A stretch of 64,000 nt of DNA from Zhengitettix transpicula (GCA_037074705.1 CM073591.1:131509032-131573031), one strand, 5' to 3'; shown: positions 35,201 through 44,239, counted from the stretch's first letter. Notes: a model not told the origin generated them from the sequence alone. Numbers and translations are program-made.

Positions 35201-38200
35201 ACTCCCTACAGAACTTCATTCTGTGATATACCATTAACTGCTCACCTATCTCCAACAAATGCAAGGTTTTAATTTTTCAATTCTAAACCTCACTCACTAG
35301 TTTGTTTTTTCTACATTTAGCTAGTAAAAATGTATAATATCAATTAAATTTATATTACAAACATGAATGGCAAAAAAGCTTTAGTAATAAACTTGATGGT
35401 AATTATAAGTTTGAAGAAGGACATTGTAAAATGGCTTAGAAAATTAACAAAAATGTATCATGATATACTTTTGTAACAATAGCTACATTGAAAAAGTAAA
35501 CCTTTATAAAAATTTTGCCATAATCATATTATACTACTTCCACCATTAAAAACTAAAAAGTTCTGAAACATACCCTATCATTTTCTTCAGGTCTTTGTAA
35601 TATTGATTTTCCTGTAACAGCTGCATCTGGACTGTCATTTCTGTGTCTTTCAACAAGTGTTCTAACATCTTTGATGAGTGCTATTGGATCTCTAATCAGT
35701 TCTGGGACATTTTTCTTGTTGGTTGGTAAAGAATGAAGAAACATAACAATTGCTTTTAAGCCATGTAGTTCCTGAAACATAAACCAGTTCAGCAAAAAAG
35801 GAATATATTAAATTCTTAAAAAATGTATAAACAACAAATGCACCTGGGGAGTAAGATGAATGTGTTTGTCAGGTTCAAATTTAGCTTCCTTAGTATTTGT
35901 ACCTCCACCTTCATCTAGATGGGAACGTCCAAGCAAACAATGAACATACCTTTCCAAAACATACCACAACATTTCTGTGAAAAATGGATACCTAAATTTT
36001 TGTGGAACCTACAAAAACAGAGAAATTATTAAAATTCTGCGTAAATATACAAGAATAATGCTTAAGAATGTTAAATACAAACATGAGTTGTATCCTCCAC
36101 TTGGGCTGTTTTTAACTGCTTTTCTATGCCAAATGAATGCAAGAAGTTCCCTCCAAAAACTAATGAATCCATAGGAGTGTAAACAGCATGAATCCAACCA
36201 GTAGGTATAAAAAATGTGTTCCCTGCAGTTAGGGTAACTCTGCCACATTTGTCTACAGTGTCTCCAAAAAATACATCACCTTGCTTTCCTGACAACACCC
36301 ATTGCTCATACAATTGTAAATTGCGCTCTGTTGGTGGAATAAGCCAAAATATCTGCAACAAAAAGATTTACATTTATTAAGAAAACAAACAGATGTCAAA
36401 TAATTACAATCACTTCATAAAGGCCTAACTCATTATTTCACTTCAAAATTCCAATCCATATTTATTCACAGTGTATTTAAAAATAAAAGGAATACAACAT
36501 TGCAATGAACATACTCTCTTCAAAAATGTTAAATAGAATTAAGATAACCACAATTACAAGCTGCTAAAAATTTGGATGTATCTAGTAAAGGACAACAGAT
36601 AAGTGTATATAAATTTCTGAGGGAAAGTGAAGCATAAAAAAATTTTGTTTTGTTTAAAATTTATACTAATCAACAAACTTGGAGTTAAGTAGGAATTAGA
36701 AGTATAAGATTTTAGGAATGTCTTATCACATAATAGTAAAGTGCGATTAAAGTTTTAAATACATTCCAAATCAAATATTATAAGGCAAATATTTTATTTT
36801 AGTGGAATTAAACAGATTAAAATACTTATCAATTCTGGTAAGTTATTGGAAATTTTTCTGGGATAAAAACTCAAAGATATGGACAAAATATACTTATTTT
36901 CTTTGTTATATTTAAATTTAGATATAATAGTATGTTTATTTATTATATCTGCTTCCAGTTAATAATTCATTTATTCATATATAATCAAATGAGAATAAAT
37001 TATTTTAAACTGGGAAAGATTCCAATCCATATGTGTGACAAAGAATTGAAAGAAACTAGCAACAAATCAAATTTTCTGTATCATGTTTCAATAACACTTG
37101 AAATAAAGAAAACACAATCTTCATGTACTGCAGAACAAAGCTTATTTTCACTATTAATGAGTTATGCCAAAAAACAATGGAAATTTTTATCTCCAGCTCT
37201 TTTTTATTCTAAACCATATACTTCTTCCACATCATACATCAGACCCCTCTAAAAACATCATTACTAAGCAGATACTTTTGATTTGCAACATACATATGTT
37301 TGAGAAATAATTATTTTATTTATTTATTTATCAATCTTGTGTCAACAAAATGTTTCAAGAGAGGTAATAACAGTCCAAGTTATCCTTCCTTAAAAACTTA
37401 CCACTTTCATTCATAAATTCAGTTTTTTTCCCCATTTAATACGTTATTTTGTATGCAACAATTTATTAATTTTGACATTTCCCTTTAACAATAATACCAT
37501 ACTATAACTCAGTTGAATTTGTAATTTGATAATGTTTATACTATTTGTATTTGCTATATTTCAAACACAAATTCATTCTATAAATATGATTGAAAAAATT
37601 CTATTTTTTCCCTTCATTTAATTACACATAGGCAGGCATTTTACTAAACTATTCCACATCAAGATAAGAGATAATTCACATACAATAGATATACAAATGT
37701 ATTACAAACATAACTAACAATAAGGCCTATATTACCCAATATTATGTGAAAGCAAGTAAGACTCATTCTATTATATACATGAGGAGAAAGAAACAGTGTA
37801 CCTTAACTACATTCCAAATATTTATTGACTTAAGAAATATGTGAATTATTTAACTGGATTATGCAGTTTGCTCTACATCATACAACCCTATCATCAAAAG
37901 TAATATCTGTGAACTCACTTTTCCTCCTTTCAAAATATGGTACCAAACGGAAGTGCCACCAAAATCAACATGAAAATCGGTAAAACAGCCTTTAACAGAC
38001 ATAAGGCAATATTTCTGAACTTTTGGGTACATCATTTCATCTAGAACATTAGTAGATTCTGTTTGTGCTTCTTTCAGATGACGTGGCCAGACACAATCAA
38101 CCCAATCAATCTGACGCACCTGTGCAATAAATACAAATAATATTTAGGATTCATATAAATTATAAAATAAAATGAGTTAATTCAGCAATAATCCAGACAT

Positions 38201-40532
38201 AAATAATAATATACATACCACATGTGGGGTTTGAATATAATTTTCCAGTTTGGTGTGACTAAATTCTAAAGATATTACATTCAATAGTTTATCCTTCTTA
38301 GGATCATCATAATAACGCTGCCACTCTTTCATTGTCATTTCTACATTCTTTTGGGTATTGACATCCATTACATCAAGAATTCTTCGTGATCCTGTATAAA
38401 TTGACAATTTGTGAAAATACTGTGAAAGTGGTATTATAGAATACTGTTTGGGTTGACTGAACAATCACTGAACAGGATGCAATGATATCACATTAAAACA
38501 GAGAACAAACACTATTTCCTTCATTTAACTCTTAAAAACTTTGTCTCAAGTGAAAGAAGATTTTTTAAGGTTTTTAAGTGATAAATGAAGGAAACATCCT
38601 GGGGAATAATGTGTGTTCTCTGTATCAGAGTGACACCATCACATCCTGTTTGGTGATCATTCAGCCATACCATCTCTTAATGTCCATTTGCTACAAGTAT
38701 ATGCATTTTCATCAAGTATGATTTCCAACAAGACAATTTCAGAGCATGCTTTGGTATGTGACACCTACCTCACAGCAGAAATGTCATGGGAATTCTAGTT
38801 TTAATCACAGTTCAATACCATACATTATGTATAAAATGCTGGTAATGACACAAATTACTTGTCTCTTTCAATTATTTTAGTGTCACTTATCTTTCGGTAA
38901 GTTAATATTTTTACCAGTTCATGCAATTCATTCAAGCAAGTTGCCTTCCATACTACTTGATCAACATAAATTTTATGAACTTACCAACACACATTCGAAC
39001 ATCATTCACTGTAAAGTTAGTACTAGGAACACGAAGTCCCAATCCAGTTTTGTCTTTAAATAATAGAGGTGTGCTAAATCCATGTTTCTGCAGGTATGCC
39101 AAATTGAAATCTAGCAAAGAAATAATGTATTAGCAATACTTTTTGGTAAGAAATTTAAATTGAATATTAAATAAACCCACCTGCTCCTTGCATTTCCTTT
39201 ACAAAACATTGAGGAAATCGATCAGTCTCCATCTTATCCTCCAAACGAAATGATCTCCTACCCTCAATTTCTTCATCACCAAGTGCCCAATCATCTGTAT
39301 AATGTTTACGTTCTTTGCGGTCCCTCTAAAAACATAAGATTTGCAAAGCATTGAATAAACTTCTCCTAACTACATTTTTGAAATTTCAAAATTATGGGCA
39401 TCAAAAATAAACATAAGAAATTCACATCAATTTTATGTATAGCTTAAGGCTTCATTTAAATTAAGGTTGTTATAGAATAATATCAATATTTGCATGTTTA
39501 TCTGAGGCCAAAAGCAAGACTTTAAGATGTAAATAACTACATATGGGGGGTAATTATTTTATTTATCAATCTTGTGTCAACAAAATGTTTCAATACTTTA
39601 CAATATGTTCTTAACATTATAACTATCTCAAGGAAAGACCAGTTTAAACCTAGACAAATTACAAAAGTATATATAAAATTAATTAAAGTTAAAATAAACT
39701 ACCATGTAGAAAGCAGAAACTTCCAGGTACATTTAAAAGCCTAATTAAACTGAAACAATAATGTAAATCAATGTACTGGAGATTGTGCTTATATTGAGGG
39801 AATTTGGTACATATCTTACATAAAAACATTACTCAAAATCTGATCTTACAGAGTAGTGAAATAAATACATTACCAATAAGAAAATACACCCAAAATGGAT
39901 TTAAAAAGCAGCTAATACAATAAACATGTTTAGAATACTACTGGTATAATTAAGGAAAACGAAACACTTGTATCCACGAATAAAGCCAACTTCAGCACCA
40001 ACATTGTAGTAATTTTTTATCTGCGGTCACTTGCTTTGAATGATTACCGTGTACAACTGGAGCATACCAAGAATAAAATAATAATACTCATTTTATGGTT
40101 ACAACATAAGGGCGGTACAAATGTCACGTAAGTGTTGTACACTGCGCACACCGATAATCAATAACAGACTGCCAGTCGGCGAAAAATTATCGCATTTGAG
40201 CTTCCAAAAGGCCTAATATAAATATTCCTTCAAAATATGTCAAAACCTAATGAAACTGAAGCTCCTCCAGTAGGTTTATATTTGTTTCTTAATTCTACAT
40301 CTTGCTACAATAAACCCGCGCATTTTACAGTGGCGTCATACCAATGAGACGGAAATCCGAGGTCGAATATCTGTGTAGATTCGAACTCTCACTCTCAGCA
40401 AATAGTTGTGCAAGTGCGCGGATAATAAACGCGTGTTACTATTATTTCCAAATTGTTACATACCGGCCTAATGATGTATTCTCGCTGCGGAACAGAGCGA
40501 GTACTTTCACACTTCTTGGCTGCAGCCGCCAT
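17768..40532 (-). CDS. Kdm2: lysine demethylase 2 (JmjC-CXXC-PHD-F-box-LRR), 13 coding exons
   Basis: This encodes a nuclear Fe(II)/2-oxoglutarate histone demethylase of the KDM2/FBXL10-11 family, which removes mono- and dimethyl marks from H3K36 and in flies acts with Polycomb-group RING proteins. Thirteen exons with consistent phases give 1082 residues, close to human KDM2A (1162). The JmjC core (about 170-330) keeps T218, H221, D223, K238 and H293, aligning with the metal and cofactor ligands. The CXXC finger has all eight Cys (C495-C533) and KFGG at 517-520. The PHD finger has C544, C547, C574, C577, H582, C585, C607 and C610. A Pro run (about 790-795), F-box (about 810-852) and LRRs (about 861-1075) follow. 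The ATG lies in CAAAATGGCG, a good start context. The product is assigned with high confidence; alternative exons are discussed separately. Confidence 0.96.
19525..19692. repeat. inverted pair of Penelope termini
   Basis: The left arm begins CCAAATACAGACAAAATAAG and runs through TTTCTTGGATCCTTGT. The right arm is its reverse complement (ACAAGGATCCCAGAAAC ... TGTCTGTATTTGG). A short unmatched centre (about 19590-19630) separates them. Both arms match the family seen at 1.9, 7.3 and 43.9 kb. Confidence 0.7.
19751..19885. repeat. short inverted repeat, 40-bp arms
   Basis: CCATTCGTTATAAATAATTT (left) is repeated inverted on the right (AAATTATTTATAACGAATGG), within arms at about 19751-19790 and 19846-19885. 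The structure resembles a tiny TIR element, but no target duplication was identified. Confidence 0.55.
20030..20205. repeat. dispersed repeat linked to (TA)n tracts
   Basis: A block containing GAGAGCCTCCGAAAATTTGA, TTTCAGGTAAGCC and CTATCCTTTCCATACCAAT is bracketed by (TA)n. Related blocks occur at about 20930-21070, 21140-21300 (inverted) and 21270-21430. The family is unclassified. Confidence 0.45.
20473..20805. mobile_element. MITE with 30-bp TIRs and TA target duplication
   Basis: The left end CAGGGTGTCCCATTCAATCC and the reverse complement of the right end CAGGATGTCCCCTTCAAACC match, and the TIRs continue through TCCCACATTT. TA flanks both sides (20471-20472 and 20806-20807). CAGGGTGTCCC ends are typical of mariner/Tc1-type non-autonomous elements. 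No coding sequence is present in the 333 bp. Confidence 0.85.
20930..21430. repeat. cluster of microsatellite-linked repeat copies
   Basis: Copies of the block at 20030-20205 recur in both orientations. Recognisable pieces are CTTCGAAAATTTGGAA, TTTCAGGTTAGTTGAC, TTCCTCTTTCCTATCTAAAT and CTTTCCATACCAATTG (inverted). A long (TA)n tract separates the inverted copies. Confidence 0.45.
21091..21133. repeat. (TA)n microsatellite
   Basis: TA repeat of about 43 bp between inverted copies of the dispersed repeat. Confidence 0.95.
22225..22430 (+). mobile_element. tRNA-derived SINE
   Basis: The 5' part is tRNA-like, with an A-box-like TGACTCAGTAGG at about 22241 and a degenerate B box GGTTTGATTTG at 22287-22297, correctly spaced for RNA polymerase III. 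The body (TATTTTCAGCGTTTC, TTCCTTTCCTC, CATGAACATATACTTTCCTC, ACTATCC) is the same as in the palindrome at 28849-29225. Similar SINEs are common in insects. Confidence 0.7.
23203..23256 (-). CDS. Kdm2: candidate Kdm2 exon 12b (54 nt, phase neutral)
   Basis: On the minus strand a 54-nt segment is preceded by TACTTCAGTTCTAG and followed by GTAGGT. It is open in phase 0 and would insert [18 protein letters not shown] between exons 12 and 13 without disturbing the frame. Alternatively its internal ATG (23233-23235) with an in-frame upstream TAG could start a short F-box/LRR-only isoform. I have no conservation evidence, and AT-rich introns generate such pairs by chance. Confidence 0.35.
25360..25560 (-). 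mobile_element. family A retroelement, 5'-truncated copy
   Basis: Following T(7)ATTG it reads GTAACAGGCAACATGAGGGC, CTCCCCTTTAATAGCAC and GTTAACTAGGGCCCCTGG. This is family A with its poly(A) end at the left, so it is oriented minus, the same as Kdm2. It breaks off after the CATCAGGTAGGTCGAGCA segment. It is more diverged than the copies at 47 and 59 kb. Confidence 0.75.
28849..29225. repeat. near-perfect palindrome of SINE sequence, 175-bp arms
   Basis: Arms 28849-29023 and 29051-29225 are reverse complements with no indel and one mismatch found (29009 against 29065). The loop is 27 nt. The arm sequence is the SINE body seen at 22.2 kb (ATTTTCAGTCTTTCC, GAACATATGCTTTTC, CTTCCTCACTATCC). The centre holds a tRNA-like B box, GGTTCAAGTCCCGCC, on the minus strand. 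It lies in Kdm2 intron 12, so the pre-mRNA would contain a 175-bp duplex. Confidence 0.93.
29227..29262. repeat. (TA)n tract next to the palindrome
   Basis: A TA-rich tract begins immediately at the right foot of the palindrome and is followed by a short (CA)n. Confidence 0.9.
30324..30542 (-). CDS. Kdm2: Kdm2 exon 12: Ser/acidic linker
   Basis: This 219-nt, phase 0-0 exon has acceptor ATTCTTAG and donor GTATGT. It encodes a linker after the PHD finger with [13 protein letters not shown], a KNEPMEVD stretch that resembles a sumoylation consensus (V-K-x-E-like), [18 protein letters not shown], and a likely basic nuclear-localisation patch. The PLTPVPPP segment corresponds to the PLTPPP of vertebrate KDM2 proteins. 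Confidence 0.92.
30543..32852 (-). other. Kdm2: Kdm2 intron 11
   Basis: A 2310-nt AT-rich intron. A 137-codon minus-strand frame at 32144-32557 overlaps a short inverted-repeat element and has no recognised motif. Nothing else was seen. Confidence 0.6.
32102..32295. repeat. small inverted-repeat element (MITE-like)
   Basis: GTGTATCAAAAAGGATTTTA opens the left arm (32102-32132). The reverse complement of the right arm (32259-32295) reads GTGTATCAAAAGTACTAAAA, and both continue with TTTTACAAACTTA. The ends match over about 30 bp with a small gap. No target duplication could be fixed. Confidence 0.55.
32853..32945 (-). CDS. Kdm2: Kdm2 exon 11: C-terminal part of PHD finger
   Basis: A 93-nt, phase 0-0 exon between AATTTGCAG and GTGAGC. 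It encodes [20 protein letters not shown] and then C, supplying the last zinc ligands of the PHD finger (C607 and C610). The N-E-D-L-P-N-x-W-E-C-P-K-C block is nearly identical to that of vertebrate KDM2 proteins. Confidence 0.95.
33024..33185 (-). CDS. Kdm2: Kdm2 exon 10: first part of PHD finger, GC splice donor
   Basis: This 162-nt, phase 0-0 exon follows AAATTTCAG. It encodes [11 protein letters not shown] and [19 protein letters not shown], with six of the PHD zinc ligands. The best donor is GTG|GCAAGT, a GC-AG intron. A weaker in-frame GT alternative (AAA|GTGGCA) would end the exon at 33027 and drop Val589. Either keeps the downstream frame. Confidence 0.92.
33835..34092 (-). CDS. Kdm2: Kdm2 exon 9: CXXC zinc finger
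   Basis: A 258-nt, phase 0-0 exon. After a basic stretch ([12 protein letters not shown]) it contains the complete CXXC finger: CXXCXXC-X4-CXXCXXC-X15-C-X4-C, with KFGG at residues 517-520 that contacts unmethylated CpG in this family. Acceptor TTCTGGCAG, donor GTAAGT. Confidence 0.96.
34093..35573 (-). other. Kdm2: Kdm2 intron 8
   Basis: A 1481-nt AT-rich intron in which I see no coding sequence or repeat boundary. Confidence 0.6.
35574..35771 (-). CDS. Kdm2: Kdm2 exon 8: post-JmjC helical region
   Basis: A 198-nt, phase 0-0 exon (acceptor ATGTTTCAG, donor GTATGT). It encodes [20 protein letters not shown] and [15 protein letters not shown]. This matches the conserved helical block after the JmjC domain (E-L-x-G-L-x-x-L-V-x-x-L-x-S-L-P in vertebrates). 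Confidence 0.94.
35844..36008 (-). CDS. Kdm2: Kdm2 exon 7: end of JmjC-associated region
   Basis: A 165-nt, phase 0-0 exon preceded by TTTTTGTAG. It encodes [20 protein letters not shown], the hallmark sequence just after the jelly-roll core, and an insect-specific-looking [16 protein letters not shown] linker. The preceding intron is only 74 nt. Confidence 0.95.
36083..36352 (-). CDS. Kdm2: Kdm2 exon 6: JmjC core with second iron-binding His
   Basis: A 270-nt, phase 0-0 exon encoding [45 protein letters not shown] and [12 protein letters not shown]293 within GWIHAVYTP is the distal Fe(II) ligand. Acceptor GTTGCAG, donor GTTTGT. Confidence 0.96.
36353..37918 (-). other. Kdm2: Kdm2 intron 5
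   Basis: A 1566-nt intron. A 50-bp segment at 37309-37358 (TCAATCTTGTGTCAACAAAA core with an ATTT tract) recurs in intron 1 at 39551-39594. Nothing else was seen. Confidence 0.6.
37919..38119 (-). CDS. Kdm2: Kdm2 exon 5: JmjC core with HxD iron-binding motif
   Basis: A 201-nt, phase 0-0 exon encoding [34 protein letters not shown] and [21 protein letters not shown]221 and D223 form the HxD Fe(II) pair. T218 and K238 match the cofactor-contacting residues of KDM2A. Confidence 0.97.
38219..38391 (-). CDS. Kdm2: Kdm2 exon 4: N-terminal JmjC-flanking region
   Basis: A 173-nt exon entering in phase 1 and leaving in phase 0. It encodes [20 protein letters not shown] and [18 protein letters not shown], nearly identical to vertebrate KDM2A/B. 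The downstream intron is 99 nt. Confidence 0.96.
38457..38665. repeat. degenerate inverted repeat in Kdm2 intron 3
   Basis: A left arm beginning TGAACAATCACTGAACAGGA and a right arm whose reverse complement begins TGAATGATCACCAAACAGGA share further CAGAGAACA and TTTCCTTCATTTA blocks. The arms are about 70-80 bp with mismatches and one small insertion. It is probably an old TIR element. Confidence 0.5.
38985..39110 (-). CDS. Kdm2: Kdm2 exon 3: region before the JmjC domain
   Basis: A 126-nt exon entering and leaving in phase 1. It encodes [20 protein letters not shown] and [14 protein letters not shown], matching the conserved V-x-Y-I-Q-x-x-G-x-x-x-P-L-I-F-x-x-x-D-G-L-G block. Acceptor TTTGCTAG, donor GTAAGT. 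Confidence 0.95.
39181..39325 (-). CDS. Kdm2: Kdm2 exon 2: N-terminal acidic/basic region
   Basis: A 145-nt exon entering in phase 0 and leaving in phase 1. It encodes [20 protein letters not shown] and [12 protein letters not shown], aligning with the vertebrate D-D-E-I-E-G-K-R-x-F-x-L-E-E-K block. Acceptor TTTTTAG, donor GTGGGT. The next intron is only 70 nt. Confidence 0.94.
39326..40463 (-). other. Kdm2: Kdm2 intron 1
   Basis: An 1138-nt AT-rich intron that contains a copy (39551-39594) of the short repeat in intron 5. I see nothing else. Confidence 0.6.
40464..40532 (-). CDS. Kdm2: Kdm2 exon 1 (coding part) with start codon
   Basis: The start ATG is at 40532-40530 in the context CAAAATGGCG. 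The exon encodes [20 protein letters not shown] and ends IRP before GTATGT, in phase 0. The 5' untranslated part extends to the right and its end cannot be fixed. The N-terminus is not conserved with vertebrates, so the start rests on the good context and the splice fit. Confidence 0.88.
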
Positions 40533-40536
40533 TTTG
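40525..40536. promoter_or_regulatory. YY1/Pho-type GCCGCCATTTTG site over the Kdm2 start codon
   Basis: GCCGCCATTTTG matches the consensus of the Polycomb-recruiting factor YY1 (Pho in flies). Such sites are frequent just after transcription starts in animals, where they overlap ATG. No binding evidence is available, so this is a sequence match only. Confidence 0.4.
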
Positions 40537-40539
40537 ATT

Positions 40540-41330
40540 AACTGTGTATCCTGGGAGGAATACTCCGCCAAGTACAGTCTCCGTACAACGAAACCTGTTT
40601 CGTAAGCCGCGCTTTTAAATCACCACGATCTATATTTTTTTTTATCAGGTGTAATACTTCCTGCAGCGATAAGGAAGCATACGTTTGTGATTGTTTTTAT
40701 TGTGAGTACGTAAAATTTAAACACAAACTCGATAAAACTACCGGAAAAACTAAAATGAAATGTCAATAGTACACTATTTATTAAGAATACAATAATAGAT
40801 TAACAACAGACGGAGTATGATTACTGAGAGGAGTACTCTCCCTTTCGTTTTTCAAAAGGGCAGTTTTTATTAATTTGAACAAAAAATAAAATATGCTAAA
40901 GATAGTTATAATTCATAGCGCAACTCTGGTAACGACGGATATATATTGTTGTCAAAATTGATAGACCAGCAATTATAAATGTAAATGTATTGCCCGGTAA
41001 AAATAATTAATATAAGCAAATATTAACTGAGTCAGCTGTGCGCTTGACAACACCTCAGCGTTTTGTTTACATTGCCAACACCTGCGATTTCCTATAAAAA
41101 AAAGTGTGACCCAATTACAATCAACTGCACTGACACATGATCGGCCGCAATAGCGACTCCAATACGCATAGCACTACACAACTAATCAATGATACTGAAA
41201 TAAGATTCGTATCCACAACATTTATTAACAGTATATTGTGGAAATAATCATTTGCTTATGAGTTCGTGACTGACACGATTACCATGATGGCGACTGCAAA
41301 AATTATCGGCGAATTTAAGAGCAGGGATTT
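40540..41330. promoter_or_regulatory. presumed Kdm2 promoter and upstream region
   Basis: This interval lies between the Kdm2 ATG and the candidate upstream exon. CpG dinucleotides are commoner around 40530-40620 than in the introns. I see no clear TATA element in position, and I cannot locate the start site. Confidence 0.3.
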
Positions 41331-41383
41331 AACACTGTGTGCAACTTAAAAAACGTAAGATTGTGGAGGCACTAATTGCTTAC

Positions 41384-41515
41384 AAGTTGCCTAGTCAACA
41401 CGCGTTTCCCAGCTATGTTGTCGTCCATCCTATTCTGGGCAGCTTCCACGTCTTCGAAAGCCTCTTTCGAGTCCTCGCACAACACAGACGACACTACTTG
41501 TCTGCTCGCCACCAT
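41384..41515 (-). CDS. candidate upstream coding exon (alternative Kdm2 first exon or unknown gene)
   Basis: On the minus strand an ATG (41515-41513) with an in-frame TAG six codons upstream opens 44 codons, beginning MVASRQVVSSVLCEDSKEAF and ending AGKRVLTRQL, then a clean donor GTAAGC. It exits in phase 0, the phase needed to join Kdm2 exon 2. A nearby acceptor (TTTTTGCAG at about 41300) would instead give a stop after four codons. The peptide is charged and GC-rich like real coding sequence, but I do not recognise it. Antisense open frames on the plus strand are shadows. Confidence 0.4.
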
Positions 41516-41529
41516 TTGCTCGACTCCCG

Positions 41530-43910
41530 CAGACTATTGCCCAGCGACGTCATGCACATCTGCCAACCCGAGCGCACCAAAGTCACGAAAACTGCTTAAG
41601 TGCTCGAATGGTTGTAATTGAAGCTTGTGTTGGCTGCTCTGCTCAGTTCCCAGCGCTACGTAGGTGGTCGGTACTATAACTAACCAAAAGTAACAATATT
41701 TACATATGCATAGGTCCTGAAGGCGAGAGGATAACATATATATATCCTCTTTTTTTCGTCGATAAAATTAACCCGTAAAACATCAATCGCTTACGTAATA
41801 AATAGTGCATCCACCGTTAGTTTTATGATTATACGGCAACTTGTATAATAAATTTCATTACAATGTAAATAATTTAATAAGCGATAAAAATACGCTACAT
41901 CTACAAATAAACGGATTCTCATCATTGTATTGTTATTCTCTTTTCATTTGATCAATTATTTTATTAGACGTTTTAAAACTTGGAAAAAAAACTTTCCAAC
42001 AATTACTACTACAATTCCACGAATTGAAGTGATCCAAATATTTTCTACTGAAGTAGATAGTGAGTCAATATTAAAATTTTAATCTAATTATTTATTCTTT
42101 TCGTAAAGTGGAATATACATAAATCGCTATTTTCAAATTCGAATAGAGAGTTACAGCTTTTGCATTTTCTGTACTAATATATATATTTTTTTTAAAAAAA
42201 AAAAATTGTATAACTTAATGTACGGATTGATTACTTAGGCCAAAATATGTATTTAGTCTAATACAAAAATGCACTGATAACTTAACACTTTTACACTTCT
42301 TGTGCAAAAATGGAAGGCAAAGAAAACTACACATATATTATAATCGATTTTTATTTAGATTGGGAAAATAGATGTAGTCATTTTAATTCGGTTGTACAGG
42401 AACTGTAGTAAAAGTTAGTACAAAAATAGTTTCCGAGAATGAAAAGAGTAAACAGAAAGTGTTTTCATTACAATGTAAATAATTTAATAAGTGGCCAGTT
42501 AAGGGTGTAATGACTTGGTCCGGTTAAAAATCTTTTTGCTACCCAATACAATGATTTTTACATATATATTACATATACATTATATATTTATAAAACTAAA
42601 AGGATCTACACATGAGAGAAACATACTATTGTTATTTCCCATCTTCACATCGATCAAATATGTTTAGTAATTACGACAATTAATTACACGATTTATGTTG
42701 TGTCGAGACTATGTGAAAACCAAATAAACGTTTTTATATACTCTTCACCGTGAAAGGCCTCGTTCATTATTATATACCTGTCGGAGTTGAATTGCTTATA
42801 CTATGATATTTTAATTATTAATTATCTGAAATCTTAATTTGCTCCAACCTAAGGTAGGCCTAAAAGTTTCGGCGACGAAAGCAGACCCTAGGTAATTTTA
42901 AGTTACTTATTAAGTATGAATGTGAAATTTAATACACTACGAGGCTTAATATACATTCGCGTCTTTACATATCTGAAAATTGAATATTTTTTAATAATTG
43001 TGGGCTTAAAGTGATATGGACTCAAATGCACAATTTTAGTATTATCGCTATTAATTAATGATAGTTCTACAACCGAAATGAATTTGGAAATAAAAAATTG
43101 TAATAAATTACTGCAAATAATTATATAACCCTGTGAAATAAATAGAATTCTAACATTAATCTCACGTCATTGACACCATTTTCATTGCTATTAGTAAATT
43201 ATACGAAAAACAGTTTGTTCAATTTAATTTTAAGTTCTGCAATTAATGATGAATCACGAGCACTAGTTTATAAAAAGTCCGATACATTGAATCCACACAT
43301 CCAGAGCCAAATCAATATTTTAAAAATTGATTTCTGTGTTTATATATGAAAACTATAGAATATTTTGCATACATCACGTTCGCCTTTGAAACTCAATTTC
43401 TTGATGATGTATCAAGCAGCGTATCCTGAAAAAAGTCAAGTTTATCTTTGTAGTTATAAGTAAAGTCTCAATAGTAGACAAATTTAATTCTTCACCTTGT
43501 CTGTGATATGTGTGAAATGTTAACATTCCGTAATTATGAATAAGTAACTGATGACTGTCCGAAAAATAAAATAATCGTGAATCGCCTTATTATTTTATTC
43601 TTTCTATTTTGTTTCCCTAGTACATGAATTATGTCTTGACACAGTTAGCGACCAACATCCAATTTTCGCTGATACAAGTTATTGATTTTAATATTTATGT
43701 TTTTACGCTAATTTAGTATTTGTTCGTGTCAGAAAGGCAATAACATAGGTTACAAACTGTTGGGATCTCAAAATTTTTACTTTTTCTTATTTTCCAAACA
43801 TTTGATTTATTCAGAGAGAATTTCGTCCATTATCTACACCGAAAAAACCTTCTACATCTTGATATGTAAGTTATAAGTAAGCTTTTGAGTGTTGTCAACT
43901 GACAAGTGCA
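41530..43910. other. AT-rich intergenic region
   Basis: No gene was recognised. A 29-bp sequence starting TTTCATTACAATG occurs twice in direct orientation (41853-41881 and 42463-42491). Confidence 0.4.
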
Positions 43911-43914
43911 GTTG

Positions 43915-44015
43915 TTCCTCTAGGCTCTTCTTAGCACGAAAGGCACAAGGATCCCAGAACCGTTGTGTGCTATTTATATTACCTTTTTGTTTGAATTGGC
44001 TATCTTTCTTAGTCA
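43915..44015 (+). repeat. Penelope-type terminus, isolated copy
   Basis: CTCTAGGCTCTTCTTAGCAC, GGCACAAGGATCCCAGAAC and GAATTGGCTATCTTTCTTAG match the family. The CTGA of the core is deleted in this copy. Confidence 0.6.
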
Positions 44016-44146
44016 TTATTTTCAATCAGAAGTAATTTTTTTAATTTTTCATGTAAGTTTTTCATTCAATATCTATCTGTCTAACTTTGATTATCTTAAG
44101 AGAAGGCGGCAATCGCACAATTTAATATCTTGTTGCTCATTCAATG

Positions 44147-44148
<2 letters not shown>

Positions 44149-44204
<56 letters not shown>

Positions 44205-44229
44205 GGATATATATATATATATATATATT
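44149..44229. repeat. compound microsatellite (TC)n(TA)n
   Basis: A (TC) tract at 44149-44179 runs directly into (TA), which is interrupted once by GG near 44205. Confidence 0.95.
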
Positions 44230-44239
44230 GGATTGGTGT

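Noticed and set aside
37309..39594. A 50-bp sequence repeated in two Kdm2 introns, considered as an intronic regulatory element
   Set aside because: It ends in an ATTT tract and looks like the 3' end of a small retroelement, so shared regulation is not needed to explain it.
41339..41621. Two plus-strand open frames of 81-86 codons
   Set aside because: They are antisense to the candidate minus-strand exon at 41384-41515, which has a start with upstream stop and a splice donor, while the plus-strand frames have neither.
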